Positions 40,841 through 51,515 of a stretch of DNA of 64,000 nucleotides are shown in pieces. Below the pieces are notes generated by a model that ran no database searches, had not been told where the DNA came from, and was given only the letters and a program-made list of their open reading frames with translations. A program made the position numbers and the translations under genes. Positions within the stretch are counted from its first letter, which is position 1; each line of letters begins with the position of its first letter. The stretch comes from Flavobacterium sp. xlx-214 (GTDB lineage Bacteria; Bacteroidota; Bacteroidia; Flavobacteriales; Flavobacteriaceae). The stretch covers positions 1,240,001-1,304,000 of the forward strand of contig NZ_CP059431.1 in the NCBI RefSeq assembly GCF_013874595.1, written 5' to 3'.

Positions 40841-43654
40841 TTAATGTGCTTCTAACCAATTATCGCCCAATCCTACTTCTACTTCTAACGGAACTATTAA
40901 TTTAAACGCTTGTTCCATTTCTTGCTTAATAATAGGTGTTACTTTTTCCACTTCGTGTTTAGGAACATCAAACACTAACTCATCGTGTACTTGTAGTAAC
41001 ATTTTAGTTTCAAACTTTTCGTTTAGCAATCTGTTATGAATATTAATCATTGCTATTTTTATGATATCAGCAGCCGATCCTTGTATAGGTGCATTCACAG
41101 CATTTCGTTCTGCGGCACCACGTACAACAGCATTTTGCGAATTAATATCTTTTAAATACCTGCGGCGACCTGAAACCGTTTGCACATAACCATACTCACG
41201 TGCAAAAGCAATTTGATCATCAATATAATCACGTAGTTTTGGGTAAGTTGCATAATACGTATCAATTAATTCTTTACTTTCTGCACGAGTTAAACTAGTT
41301 TGCTGACTCAATCCAAAAGCCGAAACTCCGTAAATAATTCCAAAGTTTACTGTTTTTGCATTACTTCTTTGCTCACGCGTTACCTCATTTAAATCTACAT
41401 TAAAAACTTTTGCAGCGGTAGCTTTGTGAATATCTAGATTCTTTTGAAACGATTCTATCATGGTTGGTTCACCACTCAAAGCAGCAATAATTCGTAATTC
41501 AATTTGAGAATAATCGGCAGATAACAATACATGATTTTCATCTCTGGCAACAAAAGCTTTTCTAACTTTTTGTCCACGCTCGGTACGCACAGGTATGTTT
41601 TGTAAGTTTGGATTGTTAGAACTTAAACGCCCTGTTGCTGCAACGGCTTGCATATAATCGGTATGCACACGACCCGTTTTTGGATTGATTTGCGTAGGCA
41701 AAGCATCAACATACGTGTTTTGTAACTTCACAATTTGGCGCCATTCTAAAATATCGCGCACAATTTCATTGTCTTTTGCTAATTCACTTAAAACTTCTTC
41801 ACCCGTAGCATATTGTCCGGTTTTGGTTTTCTTTATTTTACCTGATCCTATTTTTAATTTATCAAACAAAATGACGCCTAATTGCTTTGGAGATGCTAAA
41901 TTGAATTCTTCTCCCGCAACCTCGAAAATCTTTGCTTGTAATGCTTGAGATTCACTTAACAATTCGGTTGATAATTGCTTTAAATAAGGAACATCTAAAC
42001 GGATACCTTCTGCTTCCATATCAGCTAAAACAGAAACCAACGGACTTTCAATTTTATCGAATAACTCTCTTGTTTTCGATTGCTCTAATTTTGGCGCAAA
42101 AACTTCTTTTAATTGATAGGTAATGTCTGCATCTTCTGCAGCGTATTCTTTAATATCTTCTAAAGCAACATCGCGCATTGATTTTTGCCCTTTGCCTTTT
42201 TTGCCGATTAAATCTTCTATAGATTTAGGTTGATATTGTAAATAGGTTTCTGCCAAAACATCCATATTATGACGCATATCTGGATTGATTAAGTAATGCG
42301 CAATCATGGTATCAAACAAAAATCCTTTCACTTCAACATCGTAATTTTTTAAAACTTTGATGTCGTATTTTAAATTTTGACCGATTTTAACAATTTGTTC
42401 ATTTTCGAAAAACGGTCGCAGCACTTCAATTAATTCTTGTGCTTCTTCTTGTTTTTCAGGAAATGGTATGTAATATGCCTGTCCTTTTGCAAACGAAAAA
42501 GACATACCTACCAACAAGGCTTGATTAGCATCAATATTGGTAGTTTCGGTATCAAAACATACTTCTGTTTGTTGAACTAATGTTTTTACAAGCAATTGCA
42601 AAGGAAACACCCCGTCTACAATTTGATAAAAATGTGTTGTATTTTGTAAGGTTTTATAATACCCTTCATCGGTAATTTTAATTTCGCTATCGCCCACTTC
42701 AAACAAAGAAAACTGATCGTCTTGTTTTACCGTTTGTTTACCAATAGGTGTGGCCTGAACCATAACTTGTTCATCAGAAAACAACTTATCAAACTGCTCT
42801 TTCATTCTACGAAACTCTAATTCTTGAAAAAGAGCATCGGTTTTTTCTACATCGGGTTTATCTAAGTGAAACGATTCTTCATCAAACTCAACAGGGCAAT
42901 CTAACATAATACGAGCCAATTCTTTAGAAAGCATTCCTAGTTCTTTAGACGCTTCTATTTTCTCCTTCATTTTCCCTTTTAACTCATGTGTATTTTCTAA
43001 AAGGTTTTCCATAGAGCCGTACTCAGCCAATAATTTCTTAGCTGTTTTTTCGCCTACTCCAGGCAATCCAGGAATATTATCTACAGCATCGCCCATCATT
43101 CCTAAAAAATCAATTACTTGTAACGGATGTTCTACTTCAAATTTCTCTTTTACTTCATCAACACCCCAAATTTCAATACCGTTGCCCATACGTGCTGGGC
43201 GATACATAAAAATATTATCAGAAACCAACTGAGCATAATCTTTATCTGGCGTTACCATAAAAACCTGAAAACCTTCTTTCTCTGCTTTTTTAGAAAGCGT
43301 ACCAATTAAATCATCAGCTTCAATACCTGCAACTTCAATAATAGGAATATGCATGGCTTTAAGGATTTCTTGAATATAAGGCACCGCTATTTTTATAGCC
43401 TCGGGTGTTTCATCTCGATTAGCTTTGTATTCTGGAAAAATTTCGCAACGCGCTTGGCTACCTCCTTTATCAAAAGCTACAGCTAAATATTCAGGCTTTT
43501 CTCGTTTGATAACATCCATTAAAGAATTCATAAATCCCATAATGGCTGAAGTATCTAAACCTTTAGAATTAATGCGCGGATTTTTTATAAAGGCATAATA
43601 CCCACGAAAAATAAGTGCGTAGGCATCTAATAAAAATAATCGTTTCTGACTCAT
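40841..43654 (-). CDS. polA: DNA polymerase I
   Basis: The 937-residue enzyme fills gaps and removes primers. The N-terminal 290 residues are the 5'-3' exonuclease (VAFDKGG, DAVDNIPGLPGVGEKTA). The 3'-5' proofreading domain appears active: FDTETTN, NLKYDIKVL and YAAEDADITYQL carry its acidic residues. The polymerase domain has motif A LSADYSQIELR, motif B region RSNAKTVNFGIIYG and motif C LQVHDELVFDVP. It is monocistronic; a minus-strand TACTTTTG at 43674-43681 is a candidate -7 box. Confidence 0.97.
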   Translation of the reverse strand: MSQKRLFLLDAYALIFRGYYAFIKNPRINSKGLDTSAIMGFMNSLMDVIKREKPEYLAVAFDKGGSQARCEIFPEYKANRDETPEAIKIAVPYIQEILKAMHIPIIEVAGIEADDLIGTLSKKAEKEGFQVFMVTPDKDYAQLVSDNIFMYRPARMGNGIEIWGVDEVKEKFEVEHPLQVIDFLGMMGDAVDNIPGLPGVGEKTAKKLLAEYGSMENLLENTHELKGKMKEKIEASKELGMLSKELARIMLDCPVEFDEESFHLDKPDVEKTDALFQELEFRRMKEQFDKLFSDEQVMVQATPIGKQTVKQDDQFSLFEVGDSEIKITDEGYYKTLQNTTHFYQIVDGVFPLQLLVKTLVQQTEVCFDTETTNIDANQALLVGMSFSFAKGQAYYIPFPEKQEEAQELIEVLRPFFENEQIVKIGQNLKYDIKVLKNYDVEVKGFLFDTMIAHYLINPDMRHNMDVLAETYLQYQPKSIEDLIGKKGKGQKSMRDVALEDIKEYAAEDADITYQLKEVFAPKLEQSKTRELFDKIESPLVSVLADMEAEGIRLDVPYLKQLSTELLSESQALQAKIFEVAGEEFNLASPKQLGVILFDKLKIGSGKIKKTKTGQYATGEEVLSELAKDNEIVRDILEWRQIVKLQNTYVDALPTQINPKTGRVHTDYMQAVAATGRLSSNNPNLQNIPVRTERGQKVRKAFVARDENHVLLSADYSQIELRIIAALSGEPTMIESFQKNLDIHKATAAKVFNVDLNEVTREQRSNAKTVNFGIIYGVSAFGLSQQTSLTRAESKELIDTYYATYPKLRDYIDDQIAFAREYGYVQTVSGRRRYLKDINSQNAVVRGAAERNAVNAPIQGSAADIIKIAMINIHNRLLNEKFETKMLLQVHDELVFDVPKHEVEKVTPIIKQEMEQAFKLIVPLEVEVGLGDNWLEAH

Positions 43655-43762
43655 ACTATTTGTTCAATGACTTCAAAAGTACAATAAATGTATTTGAAAA
43701 AAAAGCACAGCCAAATGTGTTAAAGTAATAAAAACAAACCGCTAATAACCAATAGCTTTATG

Positions 43763-43770
43763 TATTTTTG
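43763..43770 (+). promoter_or_regulatory. -7 box before the metallophosphoesterase
   Basis: TATTTTTG is an exact TAnnTTTG box 22 bp before ATG 43793 and argues against the upstream in-frame start at 43760, which would lie within the promoter. Confidence 0.45.
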
Positions 43771-43792
43771 CTTTGATTTTAGAAAACCACCA

Positions 43793-45013
43793 ATGATTGC
43801 AAAAGTATTTCCTATTTTACTACTATTCATTATTTTAGGCGAAGTTTATACGTGCCATTTACTATATAAGTTTACAAAAAAAAGAACAGCCGTTTACGCC
43901 TACTTAATTTTACTTATTACCATAATTGTTAGTATTGTACTTTACTACAACGGGGCCGATAAAACCAAGGGGCAAACCGCCGAAAGCATGCACATAATGG
44001 CGCTTATTCTATTGTTTTTACTACCCAAAATACTCATTAGTATTCCTTTGTTAATAGAAGATCTTTTTAGGTTTTCACGATGGACAAGCAACAAGTTTAT
44101 TTACAAAAAAATAATACAAAACTCTCGCAGTTCTTTGTTAACTCGTATTGTTTTAATAGCTGCTGGTTTGTTGTCGGTGTCCATAATATATGGTGTTGTA
44201 GTTGGCAAATACAATTTTAAAACCCGTACACAAACTATTGTTTTTAACGATTTACCTAAAGAATTTGATGGCTTACGAATTTTACAAATATCCGATTTAC
44301 ACGTTGGAAGCTGGGATAATAAAGATGCAATTGAAAAAGGCATAGAAATGATTAATGCGCAAGATTACGATATTTTACTTTTTACAGGCGATTTTGTAAA
44401 CACACTTGCAACTGAGGCTGACCCATGGATTGAATTTTTACAAAAAATAAAAACTCCTAAATACGGTAAATACGCTGTTCTAGGAAACCACGATTATGGC
44501 GAATATGTAAAATGGCCATCGGAAGCGGCAAAAGAAGCTAATTTTGTTGACATTAAAGAGAATATAAAAAAAAGTGGTTTTCAACTTTTACTTAATGAAA
44601 ACATTCCGTTAACAAAAAACAACGATACTATTTATTTATTAGGTGTTGAAAATTGGGGATTGAATTTTAAGAAAGCAGGCGATTTAGCACTTACTTCTAC
44701 AAATGTTCCTGAAAATAGTTTTAAAATAGTAATGACACACGATCCATCGCATTGGGATGCGGAGATTGTTGGTCACAAACAAAAATATCAATTAACATTA
44801 TCTGGACATACCCACGGTATGCAATTTGGTTTTAATATTCCTAATATTGTTGAATGGAGTCCTGCAGAATACATTTACCCTGAGTGGGGTGGATTATACA
44901 ACAAAGGGCATCAGTATATTTATGTAAACAGAGGCTTTGGCTTTCATGCCTATTCAGGTCGTGTAGGTATTTGGCCTGAAATTACTGTTTTAGAATTAAA
45001 AAAAAGCAAATAA
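43793..45013 (+). CDS. Membrane metallophosphoesterase
   Basis: A 406-residue protein: four N-terminal transmembrane helices (about residues 3-22, 35-55, 68-90, 120-143) followed by a calcineurin-like phosphoesterase domain with QISDLHVGSWDN, FTGDFVN, VLGNHDYG and LSGHTHGMQ, the complete two-metal site. The catalytic domain should face the periplasm or the inner face depending on helix number; four helices put it on the same side as the N-terminus. It resembles YkuE/YaeI-type enzymes; substrates are unknown. Confidence 0.88.
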   Translation: MIAKVFPILLLFIILGEVYTCHLLYKFTKKRTAVYAYLILLITIIVSIVLYYNGADKTKGQTAESMHIMALILLFLLPKILISIPLLIEDLFRFSRWTSNKFIYKKIIQNSRSSLLTRIVLIAAGLLSVSIIYGVVVGKYNFKTRTQTIVFNDLPKEFDGLRILQISDLHVGSWDNKDAIEKGIEMINAQDYDILLFTGDFVNTLATEADPWIEFLQKIKTPKYGKYAVLGNHDYGEYVKWPSEAAKEANFVDIKENIKKSGFQLLLNENIPLTKNNDTIYLLGVENWGLNFKKAGDLALTSTNVPENSFKIVMTHDPSHWDAEIVGHKQKYQLTLSGHTHGMQFGFNIPNIVEWSPAEYIYPEWGGLYNKGHQYIYVNRGFGFHAYSGRVGIWPEITVLELKKSK

Positions 45014-45069
45014 TAAATGCTTACTAATTGAAAAATTTTAATTTTGTAGGGATAGAAAAAAGATTGCAC

Positions 45070-45366
45070 ATGTCAAAATTTGGTGATTTAATAAATTCAA
45101 CAACCCCTGTTCTCATACAATTTACTGCACCACATAATGCAGAATGTGAACAAATGCAACAAACAATTGAAGAAGTTGCTTTAGAGATGGCAGAAAAATT
45201 AACCATCATAAAAATCGACATTCAGAAAAACAAAGAATTGGTAGAGGCTTTGCGTATTAAAACAGCACCCACCCTTATGGTTTATAAAAACGGTGTTATG
45301 GTTTGGCGCCAATCTGGCATTACAGATAAAAACTCTTTAGTAATGATAGCTAAGGCTTTTAATTAA
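45070..45366 (+). CDS. Thioredoxin-fold protein without CxxC
   Basis: A 98-residue thioredoxin-family protein in which the WCGPC active site is replaced by FTAPHNAEC, leaving one cysteine; the cis-Pro loop TAPTLMVYKNG is preserved. It cannot do classical disulfide exchange, so it is more likely a binding or chaperone-like protein. The start is ATG 45070 (MSKFGDLI); an upstream TTG frame was rejected because TAATTTTG at 45039-45046, an exact -7 box, lies inside it. Confidence 0.8.
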   Translation: MSKFGDLINSTTPVLIQFTAPHNAECEQMQQTIEEVALEMAEKLTIIKIDIQKNKELVEALRIKTAPTLMVYKNGVMVWRQSGITDKNSLVMIAKAFN

Positions 45367-45379
45367 AAAAAGATGGGTA

Positions 45380-46417
45380 CTATTCTTGTACCCATCCCCA
45401 CATCATTACCAATTTATTGTCTTTATAAAAATTGAGTGTTTGTTCTGCCACATCAAATCTTACTTTTTGTTCGCCAATATTGGTTATTATTTCACTTTCT
45501 GTTTTTGCTTTTTCTTCATCGCCACATGCCATTCTTGTTGTTCTTAAAGGCGAAAACACAATTTCTTCATCAACCGTTGCAAACGTTCCTGAAAAATTGT
45601 TACATCCTGTGTTTCCCATTACCTTTTTACCAGCTACATCAAATGAAATAAAAGCATTACCGAAATCCTTACCCACATGATTCATTTGAAATAACTTCCA
45701 TTTTTTTCCATCAATAAAAGTCCAGATATCTTTTGCCGTTGGAATTGTAAATTCAATTGTCACTTCTTTCTTTGCAACATCTGTAAACTGCACTCTATCA
45801 TTAATAACTGCAACAGTATATTTTTTTGAATGAAGCATTTCTAGAAAATCATTTTCTAATTGCATACTTTCGGGGTCACAAGCCATTTGAGTTGATATTC
45901 CTGATTGCAAAGAAACCTTATCACTGTTCAAAGAAAACGAAGCACTAAAATTATTACAGCCGCTTTTACCATATACACTATTATTAGTACTATTAAAAGT
46001 TGCGTATACCTTACCATTTGTTATTTCTTTTCCTTTTAACTTGGTAAGAACCATTTTTTTGTTTAAAAACGCTGTTGATTGTGTTGTTGTTGTCTCTTTA
46101 TTCTTCACTTTCTTTTTACAAACTACTTTTTTTAATTTGTAATCATATGCAGAAACATCAGCAGGAAGCTTTCCCGTTTTCTTAGTTTTAATAACCTTAA
46201 GATTATATGTATATCCCGGTTGGTAATTAAAGCCTTCTATGTTATTGTAAAAATTAGTCCAGTTTTTATCTTTCCCTATTTTTACCTGCATGCAATCCAT
46301 TGGAGCAACACCTGTACAAGGTACTGTATTTTCCTTTATTTGCATTTTAATAATTTCCTGCGCAAATGTCAGGCTTGATATGCTGAAGAACAGCATTACT
46401 AGTTTTAATGATTTCAT
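45380..46417 (-). CDS. Exported DUF4377 plus two META-domain protein
   Basis: A 345-residue secreted protein (signal peptide residues 1-19, ending LTFAQ). Residues about 20-95 match DUF4377 (NTVPCTGVAPMDCMQVK); two META/HslJ domains follow, at about 115-225 and 235-340, each with the GCNNFS motif and a QMAC or RMAC motif. META domains occur in heat-shock and envelope-stress proteins. Its gene is convergent with the thioredoxin-like gene 13 bp away, with no clear terminator between. Confidence 0.82.
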   Translation of the reverse strand: MKSLKLVMLFFSISSLTFAQEIIKMQIKENTVPCTGVAPMDCMQVKIGKDKNWTNFYNNIEGFNYQPGYTYNLKVIKTKKTGKLPADVSAYDYKLKKVVCKKKVKNKETTTTQSTAFLNKKMVLTKLKGKEITNGKVYATFNSTNNSVYGKSGCNNFSASFSLNSDKVSLQSGISTQMACDPESMQLENDFLEMLHSKKYTVAVINDRVQFTDVAKKEVTIEFTIPTAKDIWTFIDGKKWKLFQMNHVGKDFGNAFISFDVAGKKVMGNTGCNNFSGTFATVDEEIVFSPLRTTRMACGDEEKAKTESEIITNIGEQKVRFDVAEQTLNFYKDNKLVMMWGWVQE

Positions 46418-46503
46418 TCTTACTTATTTTCATTACACTATGCAATGAGTGTGCCAATAACGTACAAGTTTTGTGAATTTTTATCGATTTGTAAAATCAA
46501 CAA

Positions 46504-48755
46504 TCACTTATTTAAAGTGTTATTTAAAAACTCAATTCCATCTTGTAAGTAAACATCTTTATTGTTTTTAATGTCATTTACTGTTTCATATACTTCTATA
46601 TCAGGATACACACCTACAGCATGAAAAACAGTTTCGTTTGGATTCTGTACTTTTAAACCTGTAAATATAATAGAGAAATTATGTAATAGTTTTAAATCGT
46701 TTATGTTGCCATTTGTGCCCGCACTTGGCTTGCCTATAATGGTTGCTAAATGATAATGTTTAAATAGTTGTGCTAAAAGTTCGCCGTTGCTAATAGTATT
46801 TTCATTAATAAGCATAACATTTTTTGTGGTAAGCATAATGTTGGCTTTTTTCTTATTTAGAGCGTAACTGTTAAAGGTCTGTTTTACTCCTTTATAATCA
46901 GGATTTAAAACAACAGTATTGCCTAACCATTTGGCAGTATCGTTAACAGTAAAATAGCTAAAAAGTCGATGTCTGGTATCTTTAGGATAGTTTCTATTAT
47001 CAATAATCAAACCTCTGTATTGGTTAATGGTAGGTATTAAAGCATCTATTTCTTGATCATCTATTTTAGATAGGTTGATGTAATAAATATCCTTTGTTAC
47101 TTCTTTGTGTTTTTCATGAAGATTGCTTTTATAAAAGTCTTCGTTTTCTTTGTAAGATGTGTTTCTAAGAAGTTGAATTTCAATATCATCATTTGTTTTA
47201 ATTTTTAAAGTCGAGTTTAGCTTCCCTTCGTTTATCCTTCTTAAAACTTTTACTCTTTTAAATTGTTCACTACCCGATACGTATTGCGAAACACTATCAA
47301 CAAAAACATGAGTAGGCGTGTTGTTTATTTCTGTAATAATAGTTCCTTTTTTTATGTTTCCTTTAAAAGTATCTTTCGTATCCTTTACCACTAAAGTATT
47401 GTTTACAAAAGCAAAGTTAATGGGTGTGCAGTAGGTGTTTTCGTACGATGGAATTAAAGTATTGTGATTAATACGAATATGACCATCTTTAAAATGTGTT
47501 AAAAACTTTTCTAATACCAATATATGGTTTTCTATAGTGTGGGCATGGTAAGCATCTTTTAATAATTGATGTAGTAAAGCATCCCATTTTATATTTAAAT
47601 CTTCTTGATACACATAAAAATGTCTAAAAGCATTCCATAAAATAATTGCATTTGTCAACGATGTTTCTTTAGTAAAAGAACCACTATTACTTGCTTCCAT
47701 TTCATTAATGAAATGTTGTAAGTTGGTAGGGTTGGTTTCGGGCAACGTTCCTTTTTCATTGGCATACACTATAGTAGGAATAATAGCAAAAGCATTGTGT
47801 AATTTTAAATAGGCATGTGGTTTTATTAGTGAATCAATAACCGTATTGTGTAATTGCTTTGCAGGTATAATGGTTTTTAGGGTAATACTGTTGTTTTCTC
47901 GTACCAAATAATCATCTTTAGGTTCGGCAAACCACAAGTTATCGTCAAAATTAGGCAACGAAATGTTTTCCCAAACACCGTTTTCATTTTGTACTTGTAA
48001 AGTAACATCTTTAAAACTACCATCGCTTCCTTCGGCAAACAAACCAATTAAAATTTCATGAACATTTGTTACATCTTCTACCAATAACGATTGATGTTTC
48101 CATTGGTCTGATGTTATAGCATTATTAGAAGATGTTACCGATTGTATGCTTTTATTATTTGCGTCGAATACTTTTAATAGCGCGATAGCTTTACCATTGG
48201 TTGATACCTTTGCAACATAATTTAATTTCAATGCTTTTGCTTTTGAGATGGTATAAGGAAGAAACAAACTAGCCGACTTTTTATGAAAGATGCTTTTGCT
48301 TTTGAGATGGTATAAGGAAGAAACAAACTAGCCGACTTTTTATGAAAGATGCTTTTGCTTTTGTTGTATCGGTAACTGTAAAAATTAGGAAAAGTATTAT
48401 CAATTCCCAAACCGTTATGTACCCAATACACCGGATATTTTGCATTATTACTAAAAGTGTACAGTTCATTATTAAACGAAATAGTAGGAGCAATAGGTAC
48501 AAACAACTTTTGTAAAGTAGTTTGTGATGTATTACTGTTACTATTATTTAAAATATTATGAACACCATGAGTAGCAAAAGATTGCCAGTTGATTGTTGAA
48601 GCTTCATCGGATGGATGAAAATACTTTACATACCCATACAATTTAGCAAAGTCTTCTAAGTTTTTAATTTCTTCTGTTGTTTGGCAGTGCATTGTTTGAT
48701 TGCAAAACGCCAAAAACAACAACAAAACTGTTTTTATAACGTATATGTTTTTCAT
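46504..48755 (-). pseudogene. S41-type secreted peptidase gene, interrupted by 59-bp tandem duplication
   Basis: Two frames make one protein: the N-terminal part from 48755 has a signal peptide and reads through YTISKAKA, then a duplicated stretch shifts it to a stop near 48228; the C-terminal part resumes at YTISKAKALKLNYVAK and runs to 46504. It contains the S41 (C-terminal processing peptidase) segment INENTISNGELLAQLF with the nucleophilic Ser and a PSAGTNGN loop. Removing one 59-bp copy restores 730 residues, since 2252 minus 59 is divisible by three. As read here the peptidase is not made intact. Confidence 0.85.
48231..48363. repeat. 59-bp tandem duplication inside the S41 peptidase gene
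   Basis: Copy one is 48231-48289, copy two 48290-48348, exactly 59 bp each and identical, followed by a 15-bp partial third copy (48349-48363, ATGCTTTTGCTTTTG). The single-copy ancestor would carry a 15-bp direct repeat at both ends of the unit, which explains both formation and possible loss by slippage or recombination. Confidence 0.93.
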
Positions 48756-48808
48756 GTACTGTGTTTTTTGATAATATCTATTTTGTTCTTTTTATAAAGA
48801 ATTAAACG

Positions 48809-49987
48809 CTAATCAACCGTTCTTTTTGCAAACAACACATGCGCTAATAAAGCACAAAGTGTAAATAATATACCAACGGTGCAAACGCCTGTCCATTTGT
48901 AATGTTCCCAAGCAATAGCACCTAAGAAAGTTCCTAACGATCCGCCTGTAAAGTACGATACCATATAAACGGTATTTAATCGGCTGCTTGCTTTTAAGTT
49001 AATGGCAAAAAACACACTTTGGTTCATAATGTGTGTAGATTGCAAACCAAAATCAATTAATATAAAACCAACAGCTAGGCCCCAATAGGTATATCCTGCA
49101 CCTAAAGTAAACAGCCAACTCATCAGAATAATGCCAATAGCAGCGGTAATGATGTTGTTTTTAGAGAAGTATGTTGCTAATTTACCAACCGATGCTGCTG
49201 CAATGGCGCCTACAGCACCTGCCAAACCAAACATACCTGCTATACTGGCATCGGCATAAAAAGGAGCTTCTTCTAAATGAAACACTAAATTGGTAAAGAT
49301 GGCCGATAAAGCTGCAAATCCCATAGCCCCTCTAAACGATGCTAATTGCAATATAGGTTCGGTTTTAGCAAAATGAACCACCGATTGTAGTAAGGATTTA
49401 TACGTTCCGGTAAAGTTAGGTTGTGTTGTAGGTAAAAAGGCGTAAATACACAAAGTAGTTACAAGCATTAAGACACTTGCAATGTAAAACATGGTGCGCC
49501 ATCCAAAAGCATCGCCTACAACACCACTAAGCATGCGCGATGCTAAAATACCTATTAATAAGCCCGACATTACCATGCCTATGTTTTGGGTACGTTTGTT
49601 ATCGGGCGATAACTCGGCAACCATAGGTACAAACAGTTGAGGAATTACCGATACAATACCTAAAACAAAACTAAAACCACACAAAACGGTCAGTTGGGTA
49701 GCTGTGGCAATACCTATTAATAAAAAAATGGTAAGACACATGCTTAAGAGTATTAATTTTTTGCGAGACACTTTATCGCCCAAAGGAATAATTAAAAACA
49801 AACCTACCGCATAACCAATTTGGGTAAGCATGGCTATTTTGCTTACATTGCTTTCGGCTACGTTAAAATCTTTGGCAATTAAACCCAATAAGGGTTGGTT
49901 GTAATAAATGTTGGCAACAATAAGCCCCGTTGTAATGGTTAAAAACCATAAAATAGGTTTGGTTAATACAGGTTTAGAATGCGTCAT
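48809..49987 (-). CDS. MFS transporter
   Basis: A 392-residue, 12-helix major facilitator of the drug/metabolite exporter type (N-terminal LTITTGLIVANIYYNQPLLG, loop GDKVSRKKLI between helices two and three, RNA-motif-like DNKRTQN). Such proteins resemble E. coli YnfM/Bcr-type efflux transporters; a substrate is not predictable. ATG 49987 (MTHSKPVLTK) is preferred over the in-frame TTG nine bases upstream. It is divergent from the C1 peptidase gene. Confidence 0.88.
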   Translation of the reverse strand: MTHSKPVLTKPILWFLTITTGLIVANIYYNQPLLGLIAKDFNVAESNVSKIAMLTQIGYAVGLFLIIPLGDKVSRKKLILLSMCLTIFLLIGIATATQLTVLCGFSFVLGIVSVIPQLFVPMVAELSPDNKRTQNIGMVMSGLLIGILASRMLSGVVGDAFGWRTMFYIASVLMLVTTLCIYAFLPTTQPNFTGTYKSLLQSVVHFAKTEPILQLASFRGAMGFAALSAIFTNLVFHLEEAPFYADASIAGMFGLAGAVGAIAAASVGKLATYFSKNNIITAAIGIILMSWLFTLGAGYTYWGLAVGFILIDFGLQSTHIMNQSVFFAINLKASSRLNTVYMVSYFTGGSLGTFLGAIAWEHYKWTGVCTVGILFTLCALLAHVLFAKRTVD

Positions 49988-50129
49988 AATGTACAATAAT
50001 CCAACTGCAAAAGTAGCGTAATTTGAAATAAGAGGCTGTTTACAAGAAATATTTATGCAATATGTTGCATTTAAAATGTAACAAATAATGTAAATTCGTA
50101 CTTACAATTAAAAATATTCAAATAACAAT

Positions 50130-51323
50130 ATGTTTCGTTTAAAATTAAAACCATTATTAGCAGCAGTAATTATTGCTTTGGCTGCAACATCGAATGCATC
50201 GGCACAAGATGATTTAATGAATAAAGTAAAAGCAAATCAAAGTGCTAATAGTAAAGATCATTTTACGTTTACCGATGTAATTAATTTAGAAAATACATCT
50301 ATTAAAGATCAAGGTTCATCGGGTACTTGTTGGAGTTATTCAGGTAACTCGTTCATCGAATCAGAAATGATCCGTATGGGTAAAAAACCGGTTGAATTAG
50401 CGCAAATATTCACAGCACGTAACTCATACATCGAAAAAGGAAAAATGTATGTTCGCATGCACGGTGCAGTAACTTTAGGCGAAGGTGGTGCTTTTCATGA
50501 TGTTATGAATATGTACAAAAAATACGGTACTGTGCCAAGAACAGCTTATACAGGTTTACAAGAAGGACAAACGCGTAACAATATGGCAGAAATGTCGTCT
50601 ATGTTAGAAGCGGTATTAGGTTCAGTAATTAAAAACGAAAAACTTTCGGCTAACTGGGAAAAAGCGTATACAAATGTAATTGACACGTATTTAGGTGAGG
50701 CTCCAAAAGAGTTTACATACGAAGGTAAAAAATACACACCAAAAACGTTTGCTGATCAGGTTGTAGGAATTAATCCGGATGATTATGTTGAGGTTTCATC
50801 GTTTCAAGAATATCCTTGGTATACTAAGTTTACTTTATTAGTGCCAGACAACTGGGCGTTTGACCAAGTATGGAACGTAAAACAAGACGAGTTAGTAGAG
50901 ATTGTTGACAATGCTTTAAAGAACGGATATACTGTTGCTTGGGGTGGAGACGTTTCTGAAAAAGGATTTAGCTGGAAAAACGGTGTAGCATACATTCCTG
51001 AAATTGATTTTGCTAACATGACAGCAGAACAAAAAGCAGATATGTTTAAAGGACCAAAACCAGAGAAAAAAGTAACAGATGCTGATCGTCAAAAAGCATT
51101 TGATAACTATGAAACTACTGATGATCATGGTATGCACATTGTAGGTATTGCTAAAGATCAAAATGGTAAAGAATACTATATTGTGAAAAACTCTTGGGGT
51201 TTAACAAACGATTACAAAGGGTATATGTACATGACAAAAGAGTTCATGAAATACAAAGCAACCGATATTATGGTACACAAAAATGCGTTGCCAAAAGGTA
51301 TTGCTAAGAAATTAGCTTTGTAA
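50130..51323 (+). CDS. Secreted C1 cysteine peptidase (bleomycin hydrolase/PepC type)
   Basis: A 397-residue protein with a signal peptide (about residues 1-25, ending NASAQ) and the PepC/bleomycin-hydrolase catalytic triad: Cys in DQGSSGTCWSYSG, His in DDHGMHIVGIA and Asn in VKNSWGLTND. Cytosolic relatives are aminopeptidases or bleomycin hydrolases; this one is exported, implying peptide digestion in the periplasm or at the surface. It has a loop rich in Lys/Glu/Asp at about residues 285-330. A TAAATTCG at 50091 resembles a -7 box. A terminator follows. Confidence 0.9.
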   Translation: MFRLKLKPLLAAVIIALAATSNASAQDDLMNKVKANQSANSKDHFTFTDVINLENTSIKDQGSSGTCWSYSGNSFIESEMIRMGKKPVELAQIFTARNSYIEKGKMYVRMHGAVTLGEGGAFHDVMNMYKKYGTVPRTAYTGLQEGQTRNNMAEMSSMLEAVLGSVIKNEKLSANWEKAYTNVIDTYLGEAPKEFTYEGKKYTPKTFADQVVGINPDDYVEVSSFQEYPWYTKFTLLVPDNWAFDQVWNVKQDELVEIVDNALKNGYTVAWGGDVSEKGFSWKNGVAYIPEIDFANMTAEQKADMFKGPKPEKKVTDADRQKAFDNYETTDDHGMHIVGIAKDQNGKEYYIVKNSWGLTNDYKGYMYMTKEFMKYKATDIMVHKNALPKGIAKKLAL

Positions 51324-51341
51324 TTAAATCATAAATGATAC

Positions 51342-51369
51342 AAAAGAGAGGTTGTTTAACCTCTCTTTT
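51342..51369 (+). terminator. Terminator after C1 peptidase
   Basis: AAAAGAGAGGTT (51342-51353) pairs with AACCTCTCTTTT (51358-51369), GTTT loop, then a T-run. Confidence 0.85.
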
Positions 51370-51515
51370 TTGTTTATTGTAGTTAAAAGCGAATCACTTT
51401 TAATGAAAAAAGTAAAAAATACATCAAAACCATTAATAATGATGCAATTGATGATATTTTAGTATTTTTGAAACAAATTTCAGCGTAAGCACAATAGTGT
51501 TCCTAATACAAACAC

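Noticed and set aside
46504..48755. Two separate genes (587 and 175 residues)
   Set aside because: Both share YTISKAKA at the joint and deletion of one 59-bp copy joins them in frame, so they are one disrupted gene.
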